Source: Basidiobolus meristosporus CBS 931.73
Taxonomy: Eukaryota > Basidiobolomycota > Basidiobolomycetes > Basidiobolales > Basidiobolaceae
Direction: 5' to 3'
Assembly (NCBI GenBank): GCA_002104905.1
Contig: MCFE01000174.1
Location: 79,068-143,067, forward strand
Length of the DNA stretch: 64,000 nt
A program made the position numbers and the translations under genes. This document shows, piece after piece, positions 43,388-56,055 of the stretch (the stretch's first letter is position 1; the number at the start of each line of letters is the position of its first letter). The notes beneath the pieces are model-generated. The model was not told the DNA's origin and ran no database searches. It worked only from the letters and a program-made list of their open reading frames with translations.

Positions 43388-46300
43388 CCCGGCTATATGT
43401 ATCCAAGCTGAGGGGACAAGCAGTTACAAAGCTTAGGAGTGCCAACGAGGGAACTAATAACTGGGGCTGCTTAAAGGTGGATATGGTTATCCCTGTAAGC
43501 CCAATGATACACTCAGGTCAAATAGAGGTAGTCTTCGAAAGGACCTAGAATCCGAGGATAAACTTGCGGGGCTGTGGAATCCTCAATCTTTTACTTCACA
43601 AAAAAAGGCAATAAGGGGGTCCTCGCTGGAGGGATGAGCTGATTATATAGCAGGCCTCGGAATGTATTAGGCGATGTAGATCCCAGGAATCGTCAGTAAA
43701 CCGAGTTTTAAGAGCAGACGAACTAATGGAACCAATAGAGATTAAGGCGAATGCGTCGGGAATCAAGTGAACAGAATACGTATTACGTTTGAGGTTTCAG
43801 TGATGTGACAAAATCGGGTTAGACAAGTGACGAAAGGGAATCCAGGTTGATTAGGCGGAAGCAAAATAGATGTTGCGAAAATACCCCATGAAATCTAGGC
43901 GGGTTCGCGTTACTTTTCCAAACAAATCTGCTCCCTCAAATTCGTTTTAGACACCGAGCTGCAAACTGTCTCAGACTGCAGAAGCAAGAAGAATCGGGCA
44001 CCGGGCGAGCCCTTTGGGGGAACTATATATAACGGAGCCATGTCTACATTGGCAACGCATTGGCCTGTAACAGTGGTGTCGGGCTGGCTAACCACTCCGT
44101 TCGCACTTGCAAATCACTGCGCGCGCTTCTGAATGGAAGCCCTGGCTGTCGAATCATTTGGTCCGAGTGCCCATTTTGAAACGAAATCAATCGAGATCGG
44201 CATGCAAGCGGAATGAGGATATTAAATCCAGCGAGAATTAATTAAGGGCTGGCCAATTGCATCCGACCCACTGATTTCATATATCGATCTCCACTGCTTA
44301 GCGGCTCAGCCTAATTCTTCGGTCGAATGGATAGTCGTTTCTGGCCATTCCACGAATTTGTCGCTTCAGCAGAAGATCAGGGTGTGCCAAAGATCGGTGG
44401 CCTTCGGATATCGTGGAAAAATGGTCCGTCTGGCCAGATATGCCCATCCAATGCCAGAAAGGGCGGCTTTCTTTTGTAAAACCGCCTGTATGCTCCAATG
44501 AGCACCCGGCTTCTACCATTAGCCGACGTAGGCGTTTCGCCTATGGATTTGAGTCGACTTTCTGGATTCATTTAGCGTACATTGAGCGGCTTGCAACAAC
44601 TCGTCGACGCGAGGTTTGTGGGCCTCGCCAACCGCAATGCAAATGAATCGATGGCCAGTGAAACGACTCCGTGCATTGTGTTTCCAATGGGGTTTCGAAC
44701 CCATCCAAGAGCGTGTGCATGCTCATAACCTGCGTATGGCACTCGCTGTTGAGTTCGCTGTACAGTTTCAGGAAGCAACTATGAAAGCCCACCACCCATT
44801 CATAATGTCTCTTGACATTAGGTCTCCTACATATTTACTCTGGGTGCGTGATCGGGCCGCCACAGTAGTCCAGGACAAAGCATGTCTAATCTCTTGTCTC
44901 CATGCGCCTGCAGTTGAAGAGGATCGAGGATCAATCGCTAATTAGCACCATCAATTTAACTATACCTTGCCACGATCGATGACGAAAGATAATCGAAGCA
45001 TCTAATGGAGTTACTTCGCAGCTCCCGTTGGCGCTTGCGCTAGACGTAGCCCCTATTTGCGATACGTAGACTGCATTGGAGTAAGGATCCTGAAAATAGA
45101 AAAGAGTGGGGTCTGCTGGCCAGCTCTGGGGAGACTCCATGGTTTAAAATTACTGCCCTGGCGCGATTTTGCATAAACCATCCTGGTAAATAGAGTATTT
45201 GCAGCTTTCATGTATTCATATAAACGCTATGTAAGCATCCTACCGGAAAGCCTTGCCATTTCATTTGGTCAGCGAGTGTGGTCTTCGAATCCTCTACCCA
45301 CCTCAGTCTCGAAGATCAGTAGCGCTCCTTAATTCTGTTTTGAGGTCAAGTTGACATCCCTGTGGATTCTACATGCCACACTATTGAGTTGGGGCATGCG
45401 TGAGTACCGGCTAGTAGAACTTGGATCTGACTCCAGGGTGAACCATTTCCTACCAATCGATCCCATCGTTTCATGGGGGCTCAATGCTCACATTATTCCC
45501 TGGACATCAATGCCATTCATCCGTTATCCTCCGATATCTTGTTTCATACCTTCAGACATTGCACCTGTGAACCACGAATCAAATAGGAAAATAACAGGAC
45601 ATGGCAGAGGAATGATGAGACACAATGGTAATTTCCAGCGGATTTCTGGGATTTGATAGTGATTGCGCATGGTCGAAGCTAGGGAGTTGGTAGGATCAAT
45701 CCATCCTTCAGTTACTGTATTCGAGGATCAGGGTTTGGATTATCCAATCAACCCACAGGCTTTACATCCGTACAGCATAATGAAGTAGCAGGATAGTTCA
45801 CAAATCCATGGCGTGATTCATCAGGAGGTTCGCCGTTTGATGGTATGGTCTGAGAGAGGGCGCCATTTCCGCGGCCTGGAGAGTGAGGCAATTCCATCGG
45901 AAATACGTTTTAGGATCTGCCAACTTACTAGGCGCCTGGCCTATGATCAGGTGTGTCGTGTGAAGCAAAAGACTGCTACCAATCCTGGTCCATCTCGATC
46001 CATGCCTCGAGGCGGGCGCAAAATCGATCGGGAATCTATGGCATGCAATGGGCTGTTGGCTGCTCGCTGGATCAGACCTTCAAGCTTGTGATCCACTGTA
46101 TTCTGCACCACGTAGCATCGGCTACGTCCGGATTGGCTTCCGTAGTAGCAATCGCTCCGCCTTGGGTTGGGGATCACTGGATGTCTTGGGAAGGCTCATA
46201 TCATTCGTAAGCGGAAGGGAGCAGACATCAACACTGATCATCGGCTACATGACCAAGTGCCTAGCGAGGCAAGTAAAGTAGCTGGGCTGCAGGAATGATC

Positions 46301-47376
46301 TGGCCGAGGCTGGCCTTACTATGGAAAAATCTATCGTCTCCTTGATGGGAACACACGCGATCCTTCCTTTACGCTTGCACTCCAAGGCGTCGTACTTTGT
46401 CAAGCCGAGTGCGATTTCCTTATGTAGCCTAGGTGGATTAACCACATTGTGCAATATTGGTGATGGCAACTTAAAACACCATTCAGAAGAGATCCTAGGT
46501 TGTACTCAGACTCTAATTACACAATTAACAGCCAGCCTGTTAATCGTGGCTTCGCCATCTCCTGAGCATCCAGTATGGTGCACTTGAATACCATCTTCCG
46601 CCTAAAGTTTCCATGGCTTCTATTATTACCAAGCCTGCACAGGTTCAATCTGCCGTGCGGGAGAATCCTCATCAATACTGGTTTTCCAAAGAAGCAAGGC
46701 GGTACCGCCAAGAGGTTCCTGCACCACAGAAGGCTTCAGCCAAGAAGTCACACAATTATTCACGTTCGTAGATTGCTCTTATCGACCGTGACACCACACA
46801 CTTGAATTTCCAGCAAATCACTTCATTGGCCCGCGGATGCTTCCCCAATCTAGCCTATCGTATCGTGGCAGCATTCTGTAAAATGTAGGGTGACCTGTCA
46901 TAAAATAGTCTTTAGCTTCCAATTCTGCAGGTTCGAAGTTAAGCTAATCGTATGGTTGATAAGTGCAAGTAACATGATGATTCTGATCCTCTCAGTTGGT
47001 CGCTCTAAATTGACTAATGGCTTCCCGGACAAAATCACGAATCCGAATCGAAAGCTTAAGTGATTATCGCATCCTGAAGGGTAGTCCATCTTCAAATGAG
47101 CAATGTATTGCCCGTAAGATCTGGTGTTTTTTGAACCAAGGGGGTGGGTACAATGTCACTGGGAGCTACGTAATGCAGTTTATTTAGGCAATTGGGACAC
47201 TGTCTCCTAGCTGATTCGAGTTCGTCGATCAGGTTGTCAGATCCACTCATGGAAAGTGCTCATTTCCAGATGAAAAGATAATATATGAGGTGCTATTAAA
47301 TTGAATTGCCTTGGCCATATGCGAAGAATCCGGTTTCTCCCTTCCATACTTGGTACCGGCCACTTCAGCCGCTCCC
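43388..47376. other. Four-kilobase stretch without a recognisable gene
   Basis: Base composition is balanced, unlike the AT-rich transposon regions, yet frames are short (longest about 109 codons at 44,616-44,945) and overlap on both strands. I could not build a spliced gene with the 54-88 nt introns used elsewhere. The first about 500 bp is the upstream region of the RSPRY1-like gene. The rest may be decayed genes or non-coding RNA. Confidence 0.4.
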
Positions 47377-47385
47377 TTATAAAAG
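47377..47385 (+). promoter_or_regulatory. TATA box of the 47,512 gene
   Basis: TTATAAAAG lies 127 bp before the start codon and is identical to the box of the Gly-rich gene. Confidence 0.6.
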
Positions 47386-47511
47386 TCAGCGCTCAGCCTG
47401 TTGGCAGTGAACGTGCCTCAAAGGTGTGCTTCTCTTCTCTACAGCTGGTCATTCTTGACGCAGAGTAGATCTTAATTGTGACAGTACGCAGTCCACTTCC
47501 TTTCATCCAGC

Positions 47512-47943
47512 ATGTCAGTGTCTCTTCGCCTCCACCCACTCCAACCCAGAGATAACCAGCTCATCAAAGATTGTGTTATAGAGGTGCTGAAAAGCAGTGG
47601 GAAACATGATCACTCCCTAAACTCCAACAAGAAGATCCCTCCGTTGACCATCTACGACATCGATGCGTTGTCAAAGCGCCTGGCATTCCGTGATGAAGCA
47701 GGGCGCAAACAAGGCAGTCTGATGGACGAGCTCTTTGATGCTTGTGATCTTGGGAAACCGTACCTAGAAGATTTAAAGCTCCCCGATCTTAGCTCAAACA
47801 GCGATTCGACTTCAGACTCCGATACGGATGCCGGCAGCATGTCCAGCTCCAGTACAAGTAGCATCATCCGGGACGATTTCGTCTCGTTCGCTAGATCCTT
47901 GCGTCACAGGCAACAGCCAGCCCCCACTCGCATCTCGACCTAG
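47512..47943 (+). CDS. Hypothetical acidic/Ser-rich protein, 143 residues
   Basis: This single-exon frame starts MSVSLRLHPLQ, with a TATA box 127 bp upstream. The N-terminal half (about 1-80) is mixed and basic, with predicted helices (NQLIKDCVIEVLKSSG; LTIYDIDALSKRLAFRDEAG). A Ser/Asp run follows (SSNSDSTSDSDTDAGSMSSS, about 98-117), then a basic C-terminus (RSLRHRQQPAPTRIST). There is no signal peptide or membrane segment. The Ser/Asp block resembles casein-kinase-2 target stretches of nuclear proteins, but I recognise no family. It is isolated in a gene-poor region. Confidence 0.55.
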   Translation: MSVSLRLHPLQPRDNQLIKDCVIEVLKSSGKHDHSLNSNKKIPPLTIYDIDALSKRLAFRDEAGRKQGSLMDELFDACDLGKPYLEDLKLPDLSSNSDSTSDSDTDAGSMSSSSTSSIIRDDFVSFARSLRHRQQPAPTRIST

Positions 47944-50035
47944 GCGAACTGGTGGATCGGCCACATATGTATTATTATCTCTCGGCCGACGGGTTGTTTG
48001 CGTGTTGATCGACCGCCAAAATTCTCCAATACTGCCATGCAGTAGCCTATCTCTATGATCAAATATACAGAATCCAGCCCCGGCCACCACAGCACTGTGG
48101 ATGTAGTAAATCTCAATAAATTCAATCCAGCACACATCCTAAAATGGCAATGCCTTTTTCGCTTCACTCCATGGAAATCGGCCATGCCACGGTTAAGAAA
48201 TCGTTCAAATCAGGCCATGCTCAGGAACAGATCACTTGGTTTTAGTAAATTAAATCCAAATTCCAAGCTTGCTGCTCATTCTCATTGGACTGGAGAGTGA
48301 GAATCAATCCCGACTCTAGCATACAGCAAGAAGACTTTGCTTGCCACAATCCAGTCGGTTTTAGGCGTAGGCCTGTTTAAGCGACGGCAACATTCCCGAG
48401 CCTCGTTTGCCCAGATCGATTGGCGAGTGAAAGCTCCTGTGAAGTCAACCATAGTGTATCCTGATGTGGCCCCGTATGTGAATAGGCCCGCGGAGCGTGA
48501 TCCCGATACATCCCAGGAGATCACAGCTCCATGTCAGTCTGCTGATTACGGGTTTTCGACGCCACGGCTGTGACTCTTGTGTATAGCAGCGTTGATGTGT
48601 ACCCACACACGCTCATATGGGGTGCTTCCTCAGGCCTACGCTTTCTGATTACTTCAAAAGCCCTCCTTGCCATTGGGACCAGTATGGACACTCACAAACC
48701 ATTGCTAGTGTGTTTGTTTGTTTGCAGCATTGCAGCGTAGGTAATAGTGACCTAGCCATCCACTCTGGCCAGCTGGTCGGAAGTCTGAATGTTACCTAAG
48801 GCTAATCTATCTGGATCTCGGAACGGCCCACTCAGTGGTAAGAGGACTTTTACTTTGATTAAACTACTAATCGCCAGAATCTCGGATCGGAGGTGTTGGT
48901 GCGGCCTCACTCCACCTGGTGGTTTATATAGTGAGGCGGAGCTTTGGATCCAGATAGAATGGTGCTACAATTCGCACTCTGATGTTTGTGCAATTGTGGG
49001 TAACCGTACCATGTCCTAGATTCCTTCCTCAGCAAAGCGCTCCTTGCATGATTAGAATCAAATAGAGGGATAAGCGGCAGCCAAATCGATTCAAGATAAT
49101 CATTGTGTAGATGTCAATTGCTACCTACACAATTTTCAGCACAAAGTTATTCTCGGAAACTAATTGGGGATCAATCATAGCCATGCATTATGTGTGTACG
49201 ACTGGAGTAGATGCATTGCTGGCGTTTCCATAGTCCGAATTCCTGATGTGCCGACCTTTCTCACTAAAGAGCACCATAGTTGAGTTCTCACCCACCTGTG
49301 TTACCAATATCTAATTGCATCAAGCAAAATCTTGCATGTTTCAAATAGCAATTAATGCTGGTACATTCTACAGGATTCCATGATACAGTGCCTGGAAGTT
49401 GATCTCCATTGCCAATGGGAGCTTTGTATCTGCTTGAATATCAAATAAAGCTACCTATGAGTCCCCAAGTCTTAGGGAGCGGAATGGCCTTGATGTCAGG
49501 GCCGATGAACCTTTCAGTATAATCGAACAGGTTATGTAATCGTCAATGTTTTTACTGTTTCTGATTTATCATGGATTAGGGTATCAGCCTTTGAGCACGG
49601 AGAGGTCCCACCACCTAATGCAAGGCCTTGGTTAGAAACCAAACTACATAGATAGAGGCTAGCAGGCATGTTGCAAATGAAAAGAATTGTAACTATAACA
49701 AACTTATAAATAGACTTGTTCTGCTGGATATTGCCGCAGAGTGCCAGATTTAAATGGCACTCTACAGCACTATATGGGATCAAGATTACTCGCACGTCAT
49801 AGTGCTCCAGACACATCCTATGAAAATCTCAAATTTGGAATTCATCTAATTTTTTGGTGGTGTTCTGTGGTACTCTAATGGTATTTTGCTGGCATTCAGC
49901 TAGTGTTTTTTACTCAAATTTTTAGTCACAATTTCTGTTGAAAGTAATCAATAGCTTATTACCAAGTCTGGTATGAATACTAGCGCGCCTAGTCTCCTCC
50001 TATAAACTATGTCTGCTTGACTGCTAAATAGCTAG
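47944..50035. other. No recognisable gene
   Basis: Short frames on both strands and no domain text. From about 49,500 onward the DNA turns AT-rich as it approaches the LTR cluster. Confidence 0.45.
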
Positions 50036-50412
50036 TGTGAGTACTAAATGTAGTACCCACTCTTCGCCCAAGAGTTCCCTCAGAGTCCTACCCGAAGTCC
50101 CCCCAGTATCCTCCATATGATTCCCTCACGCGTCCTTCCTCCTATTCCTGCCCTTACCTAGTTGAGACACTTACCATTACAGGAAGGTGTACACACCCCT
50201 ATTTTATAACATGCTGTCTATCACCTAAGCCCCTCCCAGTGAGATATATATATATCTGATTGAGTCAAGATTGTAAGAAGGTTTTTTTGGACATAATAAA
50301 CACAAGTCTTTATTATCTTACCACCTTCTATTGGAAGCTATTCTGAACCAAGTGGTACTGACTTGACCTACAAGCTCTCCCAACTACCAAGTACAGTCAG
50401 TAATAACCCACA
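50036..50412 (+). repeat. Solo LTR, family D, with perfect target duplication
   Basis: This 377-bp LTR (TGTGAGTACT...AATAACCCACA) is closely similar to 15663-16036. GCTAG flanks it on both sides (50031-50035 and 50413-50417). Confidence 0.94.
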
Positions 50413-51448
50413 GCTAGTATCCAAAATATTGAGAGTTGCAAGATTAGAGAAAGTTGTGACTCAGCTAATATTATGATGGTGTTTGGCTGGCTTTTTCTTG
50501 ATTTTTCTTTGTTAGGCACATCTCCCCCATAGCATGTCTTCTTATATGGAAAAATTAAGCATTAATATGGATACTTGCTATTTTGCCTATTCAGCTGCTT
50601 TCTTCTATATATGACTTTCCTCCATATTTACTCTTAAATACTAAATCTCCTGAAAAACTCAAATGTATGCTCTACTCTAACTCCCAAAGGATTAAATATC
50701 TTATTCTAAAGCTTCTGCTTTTTTGTTGTACCATTTCCTGACTTTTTATATGCTATAATACACACTGATCTTGGAATATCCTTTTATACATATGCTGAGC
50801 CTGTTGTATTTGTGTCCCCTCATTCATATCAGCAATGGCTCTTTATCCAAAGTGCCTTTTGTATCTGCCTTCAGCAAAGGGTGCATAAAACCAAATGATA
50901 CTACTGTGAGTACCTGAAAGAGCTTGAAGCATCACATAGCAATCCATATATTTGCCCAAATAAAAGTTGCTTTGGCCTCTGAGATGACTGTAAAATTTTG
51001 CTTCAAGGAGGCCAAATTATCTTTAATACAAAACCTGTTGCAAAACACTCTTGAATATAGAATCTTGATGGTGCATATGAGCCTTGTCCTCTAAGCATGC
51101 TCTAGGCCATTCATACCCTCTGTAAGGTGATGACAATGGCCATTGGCTGGCAATGAAAGCACTAGAGTTATCTGTTACCATGTGCACTGGAGTAAACCTT
51201 GTTAGCCATATATGAGTCAGCAGAATTACCGGAATCAAAATGTTAGCTAAAAAAATAGATTCACAGAGAGTGCAAGCCACTAATAAATATGAGACACTTG
51301 ATTGCTTGGTTAGCCTGAAAGAGAGGGTTCAGAGCCTTGTATTGACCTCAATGCTAAGAGCTAAGGTTATTAGTTTGAATTACATTCATTGAAGAAAAAA
51401 TAAGAAAATAGGGTCTTATCAAAAAGGAAGAGACAAATTGCTACATAG
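50413..51448. other. Degenerate repeat DNA, possible transposase relic on minus strand
   Basis: AT-rich and full of stops. The minus strand near 51,240-51,030 reads HIWLTRFTPVHMVTDNSSAF, then WPRACLEDKAHMHHQDS. A VTDNS-type motif occurs in some MULE transposases, but this is too little to classify it. Confidence 0.3.
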
Positions 51449-52849
51449 TATTATATTCAAGAGAAAAGTGTAATAAAGCTTTTGAATAAGTTAACTGAAC
51501 CTAAATGACAACTAAGTGCAGAATCTTAGAATTGTAAAGAGTGACACAAATATTAGCAGAGCGGTCCTTGTCCAATATTGGTCTTATATATAACTGAGTT
51601 GGGCTATCAAGGCAACAGAGTTGGTTTGCTACACAGGCTAGGCTGGGTGTTCTTGAGAGTGCTAGATATGCTAGGCTTGGGTAGAAACTAGAACAGAATT
51701 GTTGAATTCTTAGTTTTGCTAAGACACATTCTTGATTTTGTTGAGACACACACTAAACCAAAAGGTTCAGTGTTGTGCATCAACATTTAAAACTTGGCCA
51801 ATTTCACTCCATTAGGAAATCTAGTACCCAAACTGATTTTCCCTAACCCAAACATAACTAATCCCTGTTATGGTTTATTTTATCACTTCTCAGAATATAC
51901 TTATAGCTGTCACACCTGATCAATTTTCATGTGGTCATTACGTCCTCAACTGATCTGCTAAGCCTTTCCAAGTGATTAGTCATCTGAGATTTATCCAACC
52001 ACTTAGCAGTTGCCAAGACATCAGCTGATTAATGATGCAATTTTTCATTTATCTTATGCACCTATCAGCACCCCAACATATTTCAATTAGTCCAGTCTCT
52101 TGGCGCTTACTAATGCAACTCAATCAAAGAAGTATAAATAAAGTTTATTGAACCTTTTGGTTTAGTGTGTGTCTCAACAAAATTAAAATTGTGCCTCAGC
52201 AAAATTAGGAATTCCACAATTCCGTTCTAGTTCCACCCAAGCCTAGCACATCTAGTATTCCCAAGAACACCAAGCCTAGTCTGTATAGCAAACCAACTCT
52301 GTTGCCCTTATAGCCCAACTCAACTATATACAAAACCAATATTAGACCAGAACTTCTCTGCTAATATTTCTGTCACCCTTGACAATTCTAAGATTCTGCA
52401 CTTAGTTATCACTTAGGTGCAGTTAACTCATTCAAGAGTTTTGTTACACTTTTCTCTTGGATACAACATTCAGTAAACTTTATTTATACTGTTCTGATCA
52501 AGTTGAATCAGTAAGCACCAAGAGACTGGACTACTTGAAATTTGTTGAGGTGTTGATAGGTGCATAAGATAAATGAAAAATTGCATCATTAATCAGCTGA
52601 TGTCTTGGCAACTGCTAAGTAGTTGGATAAATCTCAGATGACTAATCACTTGGAAAGGCTTAGCAGATCAGTTGAGGACGTAATGACCACATGAAAATTG
52701 ATCAGGTGTGACAGCTTAAGTAGATTCTGAGAAGTGATAAAATAAACCATAACAGGGATTAGTTATGTCTGGGTTAGGGAAAATCAGTTTGGGTACTAGA
52801 TTTTCTAATGGAGTGAAATGGGCCAAGTTTTAAATGTTGATGCACAACA
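51449..52849 (-). repeat. Solo LTR, family C, split by a second family-C LTR
   Basis: The minus-strand LTR occupies 51449-51770 and 52474-52849. Its two halves total 698 bp, exactly the length of the inserted copy. The outer flanks are CATAG and CATAA, one mismatch apart. The interrupting LTR brings a TTCAG duplication. Confidence 0.92.
51771..52468 (+). repeat. Solo LTR, family C, nested in opposite orientation
   Basis: This 698-bp LTR begins TGTTGTGCAT and ends ATACAACA, flanked by TTCAG on both sides (51766-51770 and 52469-52473). A TATAAATAAAG lies at about 52,133. It was inserted into an older LTR of its own family, so together they form a large imperfect inverted repeat. Confidence 0.95.
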
Positions 52850-52959
52850 CATAATGATAACCTCCAAAAGAGGTACTCAAGACCCTTGATATGCAACAGC
52901 AGTAAAATTTGTAACAACTTAGATACTATGGTAAGGCTAAAGCAATTCTTGGTAGTTTA

Positions 52960-53308
52960 TGCTGTAAGAGTCTTGATGATATTAGAAGTGAATGGGAGAT
53001 CATGTAGATTGTGTGGTTTTCACTTAATGATTTACTGAATGTAAAAGTAATACTTATGCTTTTACATGGTCTTGGCATAGACAATATGTAGAATAGGTTC
53101 AGGAAGGTCCCAAGAGAATGTGTGCAAGCTCTGTGGCTGTTTAGACAACTTTGAAAATTTTCCACTTCTGTGTACCCAGAGTTTTGGTGAAAATATTTTG
53201 AGTAAATCCCAACAAGATATTTGGTCAGTATTCTCTAAGATTTGTAGGTGATGATGTCAGTGAATAAGTTAGGTTAATATTCAGGTGGAATTACAAATTT
53301 TCACAACA
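52960..53308 (-). repeat. Solo LTR, copia family B, with perfect target duplication
   Basis: This 349-bp LTR is the reverse complement of the family-B LTR, flanked by GTTTA at 52955-52959 and 53309-53313. It is more diverged from the B1 LTRs than those are from each other. Confidence 0.93.
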
Positions 53309-53685
53309 GTTTAAAGGCTCCAAAATATGTGAACTGGTTACACTACAGGTATGATGATCACGTAAAGGTTTACCTAGTTGGGTTGAAAGGCTTAGCTGGA
53401 GAATGCAGATGGCTGATGTTACCATACCCATCTTTACCCTTGATGAAAAGTAAAATATTAAATTTTCATGCTATCTGGGGTGTATGTTTTAGAGAATAAC
53501 CCTAAAGCACTGACCAGAATGTCTGTTGAGCATTTTTAAGCACATCCCTTACTACTGTTTTAAAAACTCAAAACTGAAATTTGTACAAGATGTACCTTGA
53601 CACAGTGAATGTCAACAGATTCAGCACTATAACTGTCTAATATCCCAAGTTACTGCTATGCTGCTTGATAATTTTAGTATGTAAT
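53309..53685. other. No gene seen
   Basis: AT-rich spacer between a family-B solo LTR and a diverged family-C LTR. Only short frames with stops. Confidence 0.45.
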
Positions 53686-54329
53686 TGTTATATTCAAGAA
53701 AAAGTATAAGACCCTTTCACTAATGTCTACTGAATAATGAACAACCAAATGCAGGGTATTAAAACTGTTAGGTTGTCAAGATAATATTGGCAGAGTGGAT
53801 CAGGTCTGAAATCAGTGCCAAATATAGCAGGGATATGATACTGAAATGGCAGGAGTAGATATACCAGGCAGGCTAGACTTAGTGTTCTTAAGATGGTAGT
53901 ATGACTAGGAATATAGGAGAAACTAGGAGGATTAACATCTCTGAAAAATCTTTGAGGAGTTATTGTTGTTGCAACACACTAAACCAAAGGGTTTGGTACT
54001 CTTTATTTGAAGTTATCAAAACAAAGTGAATTAGACAGTACCAAGAGGTTGGATTACTAATACAAGTCAATCTGAAATGTGATTGGCAACTAACAATAAA
54101 GTCTAATGAGTCACTTGGTCAGATGACTTCCAGCCAATTTTAAAGATAAGCTGGGGTCCCATGATAGCATCTGCTTAATTGCTGGTGGATAATAGATAAA
54201 ACATAAGTTGGATAATGATATGATCAAATCCAAGGGATCAGATATTGAATGGTTAGGGAAGACAGTGAGACTTACTCCTTGCAGTTTTTGTGATGACATC
54301 AGCATTTTCTTGGATGCTGATGCACAATA
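53686..54329 (-). repeat. Diverged family-C LTR
   Basis: About 644 bp align with the family-C LTR on the minus strand: the left edge TATTCAAGA.AAAAGT, the middle ACACTAAACCAAAGG, the right edge GATGCACAATA. Many indels are present and no target duplication is clear, so this is an old copy or a related subfamily. Confidence 0.75.
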
Positions 54330-55117
54330 TAAACTCAAGGTTGGGCCATTAACCTGAAGTTAACTCAGTACATTAGCAATTCAGTGAGGTCCTTTTAGTT
54401 ATCAAAACATCCGGCTCTTCCATTTTGTTGTCAGTACCAAAGGTATTTTCAAGAATCGGGAATTCATGAAAATGGGCTACATCGCATATTGCTCAACTGG
54501 TCCCTATGGCAGCCAATTCGTGAATTCACCTCATACGTCAACGCCTGATCCTCATGTAGTAACACACAGATGTTCCTCATAGTGCGTATGTGCTTTATTT
54601 AGTGTTTCGACTAGAAGCTTGCGCTCACCTGGAGCAGGGATATCAGGCCTATAAACAATCTGCTCTGGGTTCTCTATTTATGCAGTCAACATACCAATCC
54701 AGTGCGAGATCAAATGAGGCCACATTGAAGTTAGATAAACCTGATATCACCTCCTGACCTGACAGATCCCATGACTTGGAGCAACGCAGTGTGTCCAAAC
54801 TAGCGAGGCGAATTTATAAATCCAAGGGCCACCTCAAAAGGATGGTCTCAAGTTAAACAGTCGGTGTGGAATACTAAATTCACTCAAGCAACTGGGCTGT
54901 ACCAGGCTCTCTCGATGCGCATCAAAGCCTTCACGCTGATAACAGAGCTTGCTGCCAAAACGAGGGCGCCCACAGATAAACAGTGGTATTGCTAATCTGT
55001 TTAAGAGGGGTGCCCACCTCACAATAAATGTGGTAGCAATGTACTCCAAGTAATCAACAAGAGTATGGATTGTGTTGTATCATTCTCTGGATCCATTGAC
55101 CTGCGTGCACGTGTGAT
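54330..55117. other. No recognisable gene
   Basis: Composition returns from AT-rich to balanced. Only short frames are present. Confidence 0.4.
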
Positions 55118-55417
55118 TTGCGGATCGATGTTGCCCCAGCGAAGGATCGCAGAGACGGGGGACAATCGACAGAGCAGAATCTTGCAGGGTTATGTTCAAC
55201 AACCTCTTCGAGCTGGTTTTTTTCGGGTGCTACACTGTATATGCTATTCGATTTACTAGTTGGCTTTGTCACAATCAATGTGGAGAATGAAATGTACTTA
55301 ATAGCTGAGTGCTGTTGGTGGGCGTTACTAGGCTCAATAGCAGGTTTTCTTTATAGTAAAATAACCATCAGGCATGATGCATACTCAGCAGGATTTGATG
55401 CAGTGAAAGGGGATTGA
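55118..55417 (+). CDS. Hypothetical protein with two membrane segments
   Basis: A 99-codon frame has an N-terminal polar region and two hydrophobic stretches (FFSGATLYMLFDLLVGFVTI, about residues 33-52; YLIAECCWWALLGSIAGFLY, about 60-79). It could be a small membrane protein or a fragment of one. I recognise no family. Another frame overlaps it in antisense. There is no clear promoter. Confidence 0.3.
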   Translation: MRIDVAPAKDRRDGGQSTEQNLAGLCSTTSSSWFFSGATLYMLFDLLVGFVTINVENEMYLIAECCWWALLGSIAGFLYSKITIRHDAYSAGFDAVKGD

Positions 55418-56055
55418 AAAGGGTGCCATTGACGAGCTAATGTCAGTGTCAAATATTGAAAGAGCAACAGAGGGGCTTGTCTGCATCCAGTATTGTCATC
55501 AATGTAATATTATATCGTGAACTATAAGACAATTCCCTCATCAGCTGGCGTATTTTGTCTAGCCCAACTCAGCTCTTGTTAGGGAGAAATAGCAATAGCA
55601 TGTTTCAGCAACGATCAGGTAACACCAATAAAATACAGAGTGAGGGCTAAGTTAGGCAAAGTAATCAAATTTTCTTCCCATAAGATTGCATCACTTATCC
55701 CCAGTCTAGATAGACGACGATGGGCCGTAATGGCTGCGATCATGACCACTTGACCCGCAGACATGCTTACACCATGCAAAACCAGTATCACGCATGGACT
55801 GGTCCCCAGACGCAGCTTGTACACGGCTCAGATAAATCAGTTGCAGTGCGAAGTTGCAGCAAGAGCTCATGATTCCCAATATACATGTCCATCATCGGCA
55901 AAGAGTCCATCCGATCGCCATCGGCCATCACATGATGGTCCAGGCCCAACGCAGAGTATAGACTGATATCTCATTGTAAATCCATTAATGCTATCTATTT
56001 ATTCTTTACATGAGTATTGTCGTGTATAGGTTTAGTGTGATTGGCCTTCTATCCA
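55418..56055. other. Intergenic; downstream of the ABC transporter
   Basis: No gene seen. A minus-strand 69-codon frame at 55,824-55,615 has no known domain. Confidence 0.45.
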
